DNA from: JAWXCM01 sp034408745
Lineage (GTDB): Bacteria > Acidobacteriota > Terriglobia > Bryobacterales > Bryobacteraceae
Reading direction: 5' to 3'
Length of the DNA stretch: 29,883 bases
Assembly: GCA_034408745.1 (NCBI GenBank)
Contig: JAWXCM010000385.1
Coordinates: 1 to 29,883 of the forward strand
The position numbers and the translations under genes were made by a program. Below are positions 8,039 through 15,848 of the stretch, piece by piece (positions within the stretch are counted from its first letter, which is position 1; the number at the start of each line of letters is the position of its first letter). Under the pieces are notes generated by a model. The model saw only the letters and a list, made by a program, of their open reading frames with translations. It was not told the origin of the DNA and ran no database searches.

Positions 8039-11000
8039 CTATTGGGTCTGCTGGATCAGTTCCGCCGACGTGGCAAACTCGTTCACCACGTTCAGCAGAG
8101 GAGTAAAGACCAGCTGACTTGCGCGGAAATCCACTTCCGCGCTGGCCGGGTTGCGACCGAGGATCGCGGCGTACAAAAGGAATGCCGTGATTCGGTTTGC
8201 GTTGTTGAGCCGGAACTCCGCCGTGTTCAGGAACTGGTTGGCCATGGCTACCCGGTTTGACGAGCCATTGTTCAGCAGGTTCGCCTGACCAGTGATTTCG
8301 AATGGAGCACCGCCCCGTCCGAGCACCTGGAGGTACAGCAGCGACACGAACGCCTCGTTCGTCAACACGCCGTACCTGAGGTTGAACTCCGCCGAGTTCA
8401 GGAAGTTGGTCACCAGGACAGTCTGCGACACCTGGCCGGTCCTCAGCGCATTGCGCTGATACTGCCAGCCAGCGAACTCCGGATCGCGGCCGAGCAGGCC
8501 ACGATACAGACCCGCTACGAATCGCGATGTCTGGTTGAACTCCTCGCCCTGCATGAAGTTGGTGAGCAGGAGCGACCGGTTCGTCTGGCTGGCAAGCAAC
8601 AGCGCCGACTGCCCGTTGATTTCGTCCAGAGCCGGATACCGGCCGAGGAGGTTGAAGTAGGCCAGCGTGACGAAACGCTGCACTTCGACGAGAGGCGCGT
8701 TGAACTGAGTGACAGTGATGGTGCGTACGGCGGCGAGGGTGCCCACGTCGGTGACGGTAACGACACCGGCTCTGGGCACTCCGCTGTAGTTCGGCGTAGC
8801 GAGGAAGTTGATCGGCTGCGAGGTATTCCCGGAGAACGGTCCGACCAGGATCCACGGCACACTACTGCTGACGGTAAACGGGCAGTTTGTGGTGGACGTG
8901 CTGACGCTGAAGGTCTTGGTGACCCCGGTCGCGTCCAGGATGTCGACCGAGTTGGCAAGCGGATATACGCAGCCGCCGCCGGCGACCGGACCAGCCGTCT
9001 GGGTGATGGTGAAGCGCTGATTCCCGATGGCGATGGAGCCGGTGCGGGCTCCAAAGGGATTCTGCTGAATCGTGAAGGTGACTGTACCGTTTCCGGCACC
9101 CGAGGTGGGTGCGGAAAGGGTGATCCAGGAGTCCGAAGCCTGTGCAATCCAGGCGCAGTCAGCGGCGCCCGTGATGGAAACGGTCCCGATGTCTGCCAGG
9201 TAAGAGTAAGCCCTGCCCGGGGTGGTACCGGTGCGGATCGGCGTGAGGCTTACCGAGCAGTTGGAAAGCTTGGTGACGAAACCGTCCTGCGCGCCGCTGA
9301 TCACAGACTGCGCCGCATTGAGGATGGGCAGGTTGGCGGAACTGGTGGTACCGGCGATGTACAAATTGCCGGCCGCGTCAATGGCGAGGCCACCGCTGAG
9401 TTCCGTACCTGCGCCACCAAAGAAAGTGGAGTTGTTCAGCGCGGCGCCATTTGCGGTGAACTCCGTGAGGAAGATATCCGAACTGCCGGCGATTCCCGAC
9501 TGGATGGATCCAACCAGAGGGAAGTCCGCGGACGTGGTGCTTCCAACCACGAACGCGACGCCGGTGCTGCGGATCACGCGGATCCTGTCGGCGTTGTCTG
9601 CGCCAGTACCGCCGAGGTAGGTGGACCACACACGCGCGGTGGCGTTGGTATTGATCTTCGTGACGAAGGTGTCTCCGAAAGCCAGTACTGTGGTTCGATA
9701 CGCGCCCGCGGTAGTGGGGAAGTTGGTCGAGTCGGTGTTTCCGAACACGTAAGCATTGCCCGCGCTGTCGACGTCGATGCCGACGCCTTCGTCGTTGCCG
9801 GCGCCGCCGAGCAGCGTCTGATAAATCTTTGCGCCGGTCGGGCTGAGCTTGGTCACAAACGCATCATTGGTGCCGGTGAGGTTCGCCAGAGTCTGCTGAA
9901 ACACGCCGGGCGTTCCCTGGAAGAAGACGCTGTTGGTTCGGCCCGCGAGATACGTGTTGTTGGCGGAATCGACGGCAACACCGAAGGCAGCTTCATTGCC
10001 CTGGCTACCAATCAAAACCTTGTACTCGTAGCCCGCGCCGTCCGGCTTCAGACGGAATGCAAACGCATCCGTGCCGCCATTGGCGGGACCGGCGGGCAGG
10101 AAGTTCGAGGAACTGGAGGTTCCCACAACCACCGCCCCACCGAGCGAATCGAGCGCGACATCGTTGGCGATGTCGAGCGACTGGCCGCCGATGTAGGAGG
10201 AGAAAATCATGACGTTGCCCTGAAGGTTCAGCTTGCTGACGAACATGTCGCCGCCGCCACCGGGCACGGTCTGGAGACTGTTCTGCACCGGGAAGGCAAC
10301 GGAATCTGTGTAGCCGACCACCGTCACACCCGTGCCGTCGACGGCCACGGCTGTCGCCTGATCGTTCGCTTCGCCCGAGAGGAACGTGGCCCACACGACG
10401 GACTTGCCATCGGTGGAAAACTTGACGACAAACGCATCGAAGGCTCCGCCGATGGATGAGCCAAAGCGGAGAGACGCGGGGAAGTTCGCGCTGGACGTGT
10501 AGCCCACCACGTAGGCGTTATTGGTGGCATCCACCGCAACGTCGGTCGCGTTGTCGAGACCAGTACCGCCGATGAACGTGGACCACTGTAGCGTTGGGTC
10601 AATGATCAGTGTCTTGCCGCGGTCGTATCGCGCCAGAGCAAAGGTGACTTCACCGCCGCGCATCTGGTACTTCGCGCCGACCGGCTTGCGGACACCGTCG
10701 ATCATCTGATATGCCACCGGCTTGCCCTGTACGAGGTCACCGAACTCGGTGCTGAGGACCAGTTCACCGGCCTGGTTGACGCGCAGACCCTTCACGCCGT
10801 CGAAGGCGAGGCGGATCTGGCGGGTATCGGCATTCGGAGCCACCACAAAGTCATATTCCAGCTGCCGCTGATTTCCGTAGAACACGGCGTCGACGCCGGG
10901 ATAAACCGACTTGTAGTTGACGCGCCCGTAATGAGCGAGCCCCCTGAGCCACTTCGCATGGTCCGGGCCGGCGAAGTAGTTGCTTACGCCAGGCTGCGGG

Positions 11001-11353
11001 TCCGCGGCCTCCAGTCCGGCAGCGCCGCGCGAGCCAGCGAAGCCAAGCCGGATCGCCACTGAGGACGTCTTTTTGTTCGCGTCGATCGAAGCGAGCGACA
11101 AAACCGCTTCTTTTTCCGTCAGGAACAGAGTGTATCCGGTTCCGCGTGACATATATCGGACGTTCTGGTCCGTTTGTCCGCGATTCTCTTCAAAGCTCAA
11201 TGGGAGCTGGCCATAGCGGCTTACGGCTTTCGCCTCAGCGCTACCTTCCACAGACCGCCGCACAGAAGCGGCCGGCGCCAGGGAAACCAGCGAAAGAGCC
11301 ATTAGCAGAAGACCGGCGTGGCGAACTTGCCGCAGTGCTTTACCGATTCTCAT
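8039..11353 (-). CDS. Large secreted SBBP-repeat protein with BACON-like modules and C-terminal DUF4214
   Basis: 1104 residues. A signal peptide (about 1-29) precedes the SBBP-type N-terminal domain (LSFEENRGQ at 52-60, IDPT near 251), then about seven SBBP propeller repeats (roughly 257-695) and two BACON/Ig-like modules (about 697-785 and 795-884). The C-terminus (about 890-1104) holds four copies of an alpha-helical unit with the pattern F..L....LGR.P (near 894, 945, 1003, 1055), which I read as DUF4214, a domain found on secreted and surface proteins. The first two thirds are paralogous to the neighbouring SBBP protein, while the C-terminal modules are unrelated. ATG start with AAAGGGG about 5 bases upstream. 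The substrate or ligand is unknown, and surface attachment or extracellular-matrix binding is inference. Confidence 0.88.
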   Translation of the reverse strand: MRIGKALRQVRHAGLLLMALSLVSLAPAASVRRSVEGSAEAKAVSRYGQLPLSFEENRGQTDQNVRYMSRGTGYTLFLTEKEAVLSLASIDANKKTSSVAIRLGFAGSRGAAGLEAADPQPGVSNYFAGPDHAKWLRGLAHYGRVNYKSVYPGVDAVFYGNQRQLEYDFVVAPNADTRQIRLAFDGVKGLRVNQAGELVLSTEFGDLVQGKPVAYQMIDGVRKPVGAKYQMRGGEVTFALARYDRGKTLIIDPTLQWSTFIGGTGLDNATDVAVDATNNAYVVGYTSSANFPASLRFGSSIGGAFDAFVVKFSTDGKSVVWATFLSGEANDQATAVAVDGTGVTVVGYTDSVAFPVQNSLQTVPGGGGDMFVSKLNLQGNVMIFSSYIGGQSLDIANDVALDSLGGAVVVGTSSSSNFLPAGPANGGTDAFAFRLKPDGAGYEYKVLIGSQGNEAAFGVAVDSANNTYLAGRTNSVFFQGTPGVFQQTLANLTGTNDAFVTKLSPTGAKIYQTLLGGAGNDEGVGIDVDSAGNAYVFGNTDSTNFPTTAGAYRTTVLAFGDTFVTKINTNATARVWSTYLGGTGADNADRIRVIRSTGVAFVVGSTTSADFPLVGSIQSGIAGSSDIFLTEFTANGAALNNSTFFGGAGTELSGGLAIDAAGNLYIAGTTSSANLPILNAAQSVISGAQDGFVTKLSNCSVSLTPIRTGTTPGRAYSYLADIGTVSITGAADCAWIAQASDSWITLSAPTSGAGNGTVTFTIQQNPFGARTGSIAIGNQRFTITQTAGPVAGGGCVYPLANSVDILDATGVTKTFSVSTSTTNCPFTVSSSVPWILVGPFSGNTSQPINFLATPNYSGVPRAGVVTVTDVGTLAAVRTITVTQFNAPLVEVQRFVTLAYFNLLGRYPALDEINGQSALLLASQTNRSLLLTNFMQGEEFNQTSRFVAGLYRGLLGRDPEFAGWQYQRNALRTGQVSQTVLVTNFLNSAEFNLRYGVLTNEAFVSLLYLQVLGRGGAPFEITGQANLLNNGSSNRVAMANQFLNTAEFRLNNANRITAFLLYAAILGRNPASAEVDFRASQLVFTPLLNVVNEFATSAELIQQTQ

Positions 11354-11424
11354 AAAACCCCTTTCGAATGCCCGTCCGGACTTTCAACCGATTCCACGGA
11401 CTGGCTCAGTACGCAACGGTGTTC

Positions 11425-11454
11425 CAGAGCACACCCAGTACCAGGTGTACTCTG
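11425..11454. promoter_or_regulatory. 11-bp inverted repeat upstream of SBBP gene
   Basis: CAGAGCACACC (11425-11435) and GGTGTACTCTG (11444-11454) are inverted, with an 8-base loop. The one imperfect pair becomes a G-U pair in a minus-strand transcript. It sits 72-101 bp upstream of the ATG at 11353, so it could be an operator or a leader hairpin. Confidence 0.45.
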
Positions 11455-11500
11455 TAGGACCACCGCTCGTAAATATATCAGTATTCAGTCGCTAAGGCAG

Positions 11501-11516
11501 CACTTGGGGGCAAGTG
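11501..11516 (-). other. Short perfect hairpin downstream of HD hydrolase gene
   Basis: CACTTG and CAAGTG flank a four-base loop of one nucleotide type. On the minus strand CAG/CTG extend the stem past a one-base bulge. It lies 41 bp beyond the stop at 11558. No T-run follows, so termination here is uncertain. Confidence 0.35.
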
Positions 11517-11557
11517 GCTGTGTCTTTTCGAACCAGCCATGTGACAGACAGCAACAC

Positions 11558-12121
11558 TCAGCCTGCCCCGGCGAGACCTAATTCAGCTGCACGGGCCTTC
11601 ATGGCGGCGATGCAGAACTCGATGTGCGCGTCGAGATCCACGCTGAGCTCGCGGGCTCCGTCGTCAATATCGCCGCGGCTTACGGAGCGCGCGAAACCCT
11701 TGTCCTTCATCTTCTTCCGAACCGATTTGACTTCCACTTCGTGAATGCTGCGTCCCGGCTTGACGTACGAAATGGCGGTCAGGAAGCCAGCAAGTTCATC
11801 GCAGGCAAACAGAGTTTTCTCCAGCCGTGAATCGCGCGACACACCGGAATAACTGGCATGCGACAAAATGGCGCGCCGAATTTCGTCACTCACACCCCGT
11901 TCGGCCAGAATGGGCTCGCCTTTCATGGGATGGTCCGGAGCGTCGGGGTGCATCTCGTAATCGAAGTCGTGGAGCAGCGCGGTAACGCTCCATTTCTCCT
12001 CGTCCTCTTCGAACTTCTTCGCATACGCTGCCACGCAGGCCTCGACGGCCAGGGCGTGTTTGCGCAAACTTTCCGACTTCGTGAACTCCTCGAGAATGGA
12101 CAGCGCCTTGTCTCGTGTCAT
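11558..12121 (-). CDS. HD-domain (HDIG-type) metal-dependent phosphohydrolase
   Basis: 187 residues. The HD signature is visible: H22 (RKHALAVE), H51-D52 (ALLHDFDYE), H88 (ILSHASYSG) and D108 (ACDELAGF), the ligand order of HD-superfamily hydrolases. Proteins of this size with HDFDYE and HP....G are common in many phyla and usually annotated as HDIG-domain proteins; their substrate (nucleotide, phosphate ester or other) is not established. No signal peptide, so cytoplasmic. The ATG at 12121 gives the domain with a normal N-terminus. It is divergent from the NHEJ-type genes and may share the 115-bp intergenic region with them, in which ACTCG-TG-CGAGT (12165-12176) forms a small palindrome. Confidence 0.85.
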   Translation of the reverse strand: MTRDKALSILEEFTKSESLRKHALAVEACVAAYAKKFEEDEEKWSVTALLHDFDYEMHPDAPDHPMKGEPILAERGVSDEIRRAILSHASYSGVSRDSRLEKTLFACDELAGFLTAISYVKPGRSIHEVEVKSVRKKMKDKGFARSVSRGDIDDGARELSVDLDAHIEFCIAAMKARAAELGLAGAG

Positions 12122-12236
12122 GGCTGTTACTCAAAAGAGATAGCACACACTCCCTTCCTGCCAAACTCGTGCGAGTCGAATGCAAAGGATTGCGCATCAA
12201 CGAAGGGTCCGCATTCCAACAGTTCCTGGAGGGAGA

Positions 12237-12764
12237 TTGAATCAGGGGCCGATGCTGCATGTCCGGAGCATTTTTCCGGAAGAGGGACGGGTGGAGACTC
12301 AATCCTTTGACCTGACCCCGACCAACCCACAAGGCGAAGCCGTTTGCAGCCTGATCGAACGTTTTCTGGTGAACCGCCCCACCGCGTTTCGGGACCGGTT
12401 GTCGTTTTTGAAGAAGGGCGATTTTGAACTGGACTGGTCGGCTGTCACAGGAGGGGTCGCACTGGCGTCTCTGTTTCAGGGTGAGACGCCGGCGTCTATG
12501 TGCGTGCTGTTGGCCGGGGTTTCACCCGACACCGATACGATGATGCTGGAAGTCTTTCGTGAGAACGTCCTGGAGCCGCTTTTTGGCGACGAGTTCGACC
12601 ACGTCTGTACTGTCGACTTCCGCCCCTTGCTGGTTCAGGTGGTTTTCCCCGGATCGCCCGAATGGCTTCCCGCGGTGCAGCTTTTGAGCGTTTCCGTTGC
12701 CTCCGTTTATTTTCGAACGGTGCTGGCGGGTGGCGACTCCGGTGGGTGCTGCGGCGGCGGTTGA
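12237..12764 (+). CDS. Unrecognised protein with Gly/Cys tail, first gene of the LigD-type operon
   Basis: I do not recognise this family. From the TTG at 12237 it would be 175 residues. GGAGG ends four bases before that TTG, whereas the alternative ATG at 12252 has only AGGGG three bases away, so the start is uncertain by five codons. Residues 30-60 look helical (SLIERFLVNRP, FRDRLSFLKKG), with mixed strand/helix after. The protein ends in GGDSGGCCGGG, a flexible tail with a vicinal Cys pair that could bind metal or serve as an attachment point. No signal peptide. The stop lies 6 bp before the polymerase start, and the polymerase overlaps the ligase, so all three are very likely co-transcribed. 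A role in end joining is suggested by context only. Confidence 0.75.
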   Translation: MNQGPMLHVRSIFPEEGRVETQSFDLTPTNPQGEAVCSLIERFLVNRPTAFRDRLSFLKKGDFELDWSAVTGGVALASLFQGETPASMCVLLAGVSPDTDTMMLEVFRENVLEPLFGDEFDHVCTVDFRPLLVQVVFPGSPEWLPAVQLLSVSVASVYFRTVLAGGDSGGCCGGG

Positions 12765-12770
12765 CGCACC

Positions 12771-13700
12771 ATGCCTTCCCCGATCCGAATTCCCGACGAC
12801 ATGCACGAGGGGGAGATTCAGGCGGGGCCGCATTCGGTCCGTCTGACCAACCTCGACAAGCTGTTCTGGACCGAAGAGGGAATTACCAAACGACAGCTCC
12901 TGCAGTACTATGCCGACGTCTCCGACGTGCTGCTGCCGCATCTCCACGGCCGCGCGATGGTGATGAAGCGCTATCCTCACGGCGCTGGCGGCGAGTTTTT
13001 CTTCATGAAACGGGCGCCTTCCCCGCGGCCCGACTGGATTCGTACCTGCGCCATCGAGCACCGCTCGGGCAATGTCATCGACTTCCCCGTAATCGACGAC
13101 CTGGCGGCACTGCTGTGGGTGGTGAATCTCGGCTGCATCGACCTGAACCAGTGGTACGCCACCTGCGCCGACGTCCAGCGTCCCGATTACCTGCATTTCG
13201 ACCTTGACCCCGTGCCTGAAGCGACGTGGGACCAGGTGCGGTCGACTGCGCTGCGCGTGCGGGACACGCTGCTGAGGCTCGGGATGAGGCCGGTCGCCAA
13301 AACGACGGGGTCTCGCGGGATCCATGTATACGTGCCGATTACCTGCGGGCCCACCCAGAAGCAGGTTTGGACGTTCGCGAAGAAAACAGCCATCGCTCTG
13401 GCGAAAGAGCACCCGGACCTGATCACGGCCGAGTACAGGATTGCGAAACGCCCTCCGGGTCGCGTGCTTGTCGATTACAACCAGAATGCGTGGGGCCGGA
13501 CGCTGGCTTCCGTGTATTCGGTGCGCCCGAAGCCAGGGGCGCCGGTGTCGACTCCCGTGAGCTGGGAGGAGATTGAGGCAGGGGTGCGCATTGAGGATTT
13601 TCGTATCGACAACGTACCGGCCCGGGTGGCGGAGGTGGGCGACCTGTTCCGGTCGCTGCTTCTGAAAACGAACCGGTTCCAGCTGGAGAAGCTGCTGTGA
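12771..13700 (+). CDS. LigD-type NHEJ polymerase/primase (PolDom)
   Basis: 309 residues, the size of a free-standing LigD polymerase domain of the archaeo-eukaryotic primase superfamily. The catalytic acidic residues are D144 and D146 (FDLDP) and D235 (VDYNQN). The nucleotide-binding motif TTGSRGIHVYVP has S181 and H185. The N-terminal VRLTNLDKLFWTE.G.TK..L..YY is the family signature. In NHEJ this domain adds ribo- or deoxyribonucleotides at broken ends, recruited by Ku. Neither a ligase nor a 3'-phosphoesterase domain is fused. The last codons overlap the next gene by 4 bases (GTGA), showing translational coupling with the ligase. Confidence 0.93.
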   Translation: MPSPIRIPDDMHEGEIQAGPHSVRLTNLDKLFWTEEGITKRQLLQYYADVSDVLLPHLHGRAMVMKRYPHGAGGEFFFMKRAPSPRPDWIRTCAIEHRSGNVIDFPVIDDLAALLWVVNLGCIDLNQWYATCADVQRPDYLHFDLDPVPEATWDQVRSTALRVRDTLLRLGMRPVAKTTGSRGIHVYVPITCGPTQKQVWTFAKKTAIALAKEHPDLITAEYRIAKRPPGRVLVDYNQNAWGRTLASVYSVRPKPGAPVSTPVSWEEIEAGVRIEDFRIDNVPARVAEVGDLFRSLLLKTNRFQLEKLL

Positions 13701-14725
13701 GCCTGCCCATTTCTCTCGATATGGAGCCGATGGAGGCCCATACCGCGACCGCGATTCCGAGCGGCGACGGCTGGCAGTATGAGCCGAAATGGGACGGCTT
13801 CCGGGCGTTGTGCTTTCGCGACGGCGCACGTGTCGACGTTCGCTCCAAAGCGGGTGAGGAGCTGGCGCGGTACTTTCCCGAGGCGGTCGCGTTTCTCGGC
13901 GGGCTGAAGCCGGACCAGTTCGTGCTCGACGGCGAACTGGTTGTGCCGACAGAAGGACGGCTGGACTTCGACGCACTGCTGCAGCGAATCCACCCGGCCG
14001 AATCGCGGGTGAAGAAACTGTCGCGTGAGACGCCGGCGCGGCTGATCGTATTCGATCTGCTGGTGGACGACACGGGCGCCGATCTCACCGGGCTTCCGCT
14101 CCGCGAGCGGCGTGCGGCGCTGGAGGCGTTCGCCGCGCGGTATCTCGGGAATAACCCTGATATTCTGCTGTCTCCCGCAACTGCCGATGTCGACTCGGCG
14201 AAGCGCTGGTTTTACGAGATGGCGGGCGGGCTCGACGGGATCGTCGCGAAACGGACGGATCGGGCGTACGAGGCGGGCAGTCGCGACGCGATGCTGAAGA
14301 TCAAGAATCTGCGCACGGCCGACTGCGTGGTGGGCGGGTTCCGCTACGCCCAGAAGGACCGCACGTTCGGGTCGCTGCTGCTGGGGCTGTTCGACAGTGC
14401 GGGGCTGCTGCATCATGTCGGGTTCTGCTCCTCGCTCTCCGCCGCCGAAAAGGTCGCGGTGCTGCCCAGGCTGGAAGCGCTGGTGGAGCCGCCGGGGTTC
14501 ACCGGGGCCGCACCAGGCGGGCCGAGCCGCTGGTCACGCAACCGCAACACGGAATGGCAGCCGCTTCGGCATGAGCTGGTTGTCGAGGTCCAGTACGACC
14601 ACTTCACCGGAGGCCGGTTCCGTCATGGAACGAAGCTGTTGCGCTGGCGTCCCGACAAACGCCCGGATCAGTGCCGCATGGAACAGGTGCAGCTGGATTC
14701 GCAGTCACCGCTGGATTTGCTGTAG
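13697..14725 (+). CDS. ATP-dependent DNA ligase (LigD-type ligase domain)
   Basis: 342 residues with an adenylation domain and an OB-fold domain. Motif I is EPKWDGFR with the nucleotidyl-acceptor K31. Further ligase motifs are DGELV (III region), FDLLV, DGIVAKR (IV) and LKIKN (V), and the C-terminal LVVEVQYDHFTGGRFRH is typical of LigD ligase OB domains. It begins with GTG inside the polymerase stop codon (GTGA overlap) and so is made from the same message. The usual bacterial LigD fuses polymerase, phosphoesterase and ligase. Here the first and last are separate proteins and the phosphoesterase is absent from the window, as is ku. Confidence 0.94.
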   Translation: MSLPISLDMEPMEAHTATAIPSGDGWQYEPKWDGFRALCFRDGARVDVRSKAGEELARYFPEAVAFLGGLKPDQFVLDGELVVPTEGRLDFDALLQRIHPAESRVKKLSRETPARLIVFDLLVDDTGADLTGLPLRERRAALEAFAARYLGNNPDILLSPATADVDSAKRWFYEMAGGLDGIVAKRTDRAYEAGSRDAMLKIKNLRTADCVVGGFRYAQKDRTFGSLLLGLFDSAGLLHHVGFCSSLSAAEKVAVLPRLEALVEPPGFTGAAPGGPSRWSRNRNTEWQPLRHELVVEVQYDHFTGGRFRHGTKLLRWRPDKRPDQCRMEQVQLDSQSPLDLL

Positions 14726-14735
14726 GGGAAAAAAG

Positions 14736-14801
14736 GCACGGGAGACCATCTTCGGAGGACTTGGGAATCTCGTTTGTTACGTTTAACCCGGTCGCCCGTG
14801 C
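14736..14801. other. Long-loop inverted repeat after the DNA ligase, terminator-like on the minus strand
   Basis: GCACGGGAGACC (14736-14747) and GGTCGCCCGTGC (14790-14801) form 12-bp arms with one mismatch and a 42-base loop. On the minus strand the stem is followed at once by CTTTTTTCCCC, the look of an intrinsic terminator, yet no minus-strand gene leads into it. On the plus strand no T-run follows. See findings. Confidence 0.55.
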
Positions 14802-14908
14802 GTAATGAAGTGGAGTCGATTCACCCATTTAGTGCAGACGCGGCCGGGTTTCTCTCATCGGAATTCGAGGAAGTTCCCGGGTTACCCTGAAGTCGCAGTC
14901 AAGGATTC

Positions 14909-15175
14909 ATGGAAGAGCAACAATCAGAAGTCACAACGGGCGCCGACTGGACGCTGGTTTACATTGCGAAGAAGCTGAAAGAAGCGCAGGAACTGGAAGT
15001 GCTTCTGGAAGCCCACCAGATCGACTACGACGTGCAGCCCGACACGTATCGCGGCGGCATTATTTTCGTTACGGAACGAATCGGCGCGTTCTTTTACGTC
15101 GATCCGGAAGACGTTGAGAAAGCCCACGAAATCCTGACGAAGAACAAATACAAGCCCTATCGCGTCGGAGCTTAG
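14909..15175 (+). CDS. Small DUF2007-like (putative signal-transducing) protein
   Basis: 88 residues, soluble, no cysteine. The core WTLVYIAKKLKEAQELEVLLEA (about 15-36) followed by a strand and a final helix near DPEDVEKAHEILTKN resembles the DUF2007 fold, a beta-alpha-beta domain in which an early helix reads as selecting a chain region and the last helix packs alongside. This assignment is by pattern and is tentative. AAGGA lies four bases before the ATG. It stands alone between the ligase operon and a convergent minus-strand gene, so context does not give a role. Confidence 0.75.
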   Translation: MEEQQSEVTTGADWTLVYIAKKLKEAQELEVLLEAHQIDYDVQPDTYRGGIIFVTERIGAFFYVDPEDVEKAHEILTKNKYKPYRVGA

Positions 15176-15182
15176 CCGAGCA

Positions 15183-15848
15183 CTACTGCAGTCCGTGTGT
15201 CCATTCCGGCGAGGGTCGCTCGATCTCGCCTTCGTCCCATTTGGCAAGCAACGGTCCGGCCACACTGTGCAACTCGAAGTGCGAGCGGGACTCGCCATGG
15301 GGGAAGGACTGGACGAAGGCGAACTGTCTGCCGTCTTTCAGAAAGTGCCACCCGAATATCGCCCGGTTATCTCCTCGGTAATCGGCTAACGTCTGCCCTG
15401 GCCGGTACAGGGTCAGAGAGCGCGGCAGAGGGTAGGACTGACAGCAACCGTCATAGGTGCTCAGCCATCCTGCGGCCCGCTTCGTTGCTGCGATCCGCAG
15501 AGACCGGAAACCGGCCTGGTCCTTGTCCTTTGGTCTCGGAGTTCTCAGCAGCTTTCCATCCTCGTGAACGATGATCGGGCCGTCAGTGCCGACGAAAACA
15601 GCGGCAATTGAGTTCGGCTCCGCGGATCTGCCTCCGGGCACGACTTTCACCGGACCCTGGATCTCGCCGGTGTCTCCGCGCTTCGACGAGCCATCACGGA
15701 GCACGATGGCCCCCAGATCGACGTACTCTCCCTGTGAAACGGTAATCCTCCCTACTCCGATCATGCGGTCCGGAAGGGGAACGGCCTCGGCGATGTAGAT
15801 GTCAGGGGTCGACCCAATGAATCGCTGAGGTGGCCAGTAAGAGAGCAT
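15183..15848 (-). CDS. C-terminal part of a frameshifted exported protein
   Basis: This 221-codon frame overlaps the end of the upstream frame (15761-16204) by 88 bases and has no convincing ribosome binding site before its first ATG. Its early part (DIYIAEAVPLPDRM to VDLGAIVLRDG) continues a second carboxypeptidase-regulatory-like (beta-sandwich) repeat that starts in the other frame with TGHLSDSLGRP. The C-terminal part contains GWLSTYDGCCQSYPLPRSLTLYR and HGESRSHFELHSVAGPLLAKWD in outline; I recall similar CC.SYPLP proteins from Acidobacteriota, with no known function. I therefore read it as the distal half of one gene broken near 15805-15808, not a separate gene. Confidence 0.6.
   Translation of the reverse strand: MLSYWPPQRFIGSTPDIYIAEAVPLPDRMIGVGRITVSQGEYVDLGAIVLRDGSSKRGDTGEIQGPVKVVPGGRSAEPNSIAAVFVGTDGPIIVHEDGKLLRTPRPKDKDQAGFRSLRIAATKRAAGWLSTYDGCCQSYPLPRSLTLYRPGQTLADYRGDNRAIFGWHFLKDGRQFAFVQSFPHGESRSHFELHSVAGPLLAKWDEGEIERPSPEWTHGLQ

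Noticed and set aside
12165..12176. ACTCG-TG-CGAGT palindrome as an operator for the divergent HD and NHEJ genes
   Set aside because: Five-base arms are expected by chance at this GC content and nothing else supports it.
12522..13976. 484-codon minus-strand frame opposite the NHEJ genes
   Set aside because: Arg/His/Pro-rich shadow of three well-supported genes on the other strand.
14726..14908. SRP (4.5S) or 6S RNA in the gap after the ligase
   Set aside because: The conserved SRP apical motif (GGAAGGAAGCAGCC-like) is absent and the gap is too short and unpaired for a 6S-type rod.
15800..15812. Programmed -1 frameshift at the CCCC run
   Set aside because: The sequence does not fit the X-XXY-YYZ slippery heptamer in the upstream frame and no downstream stimulatory structure is obvious; a one-base deletion is simpler.
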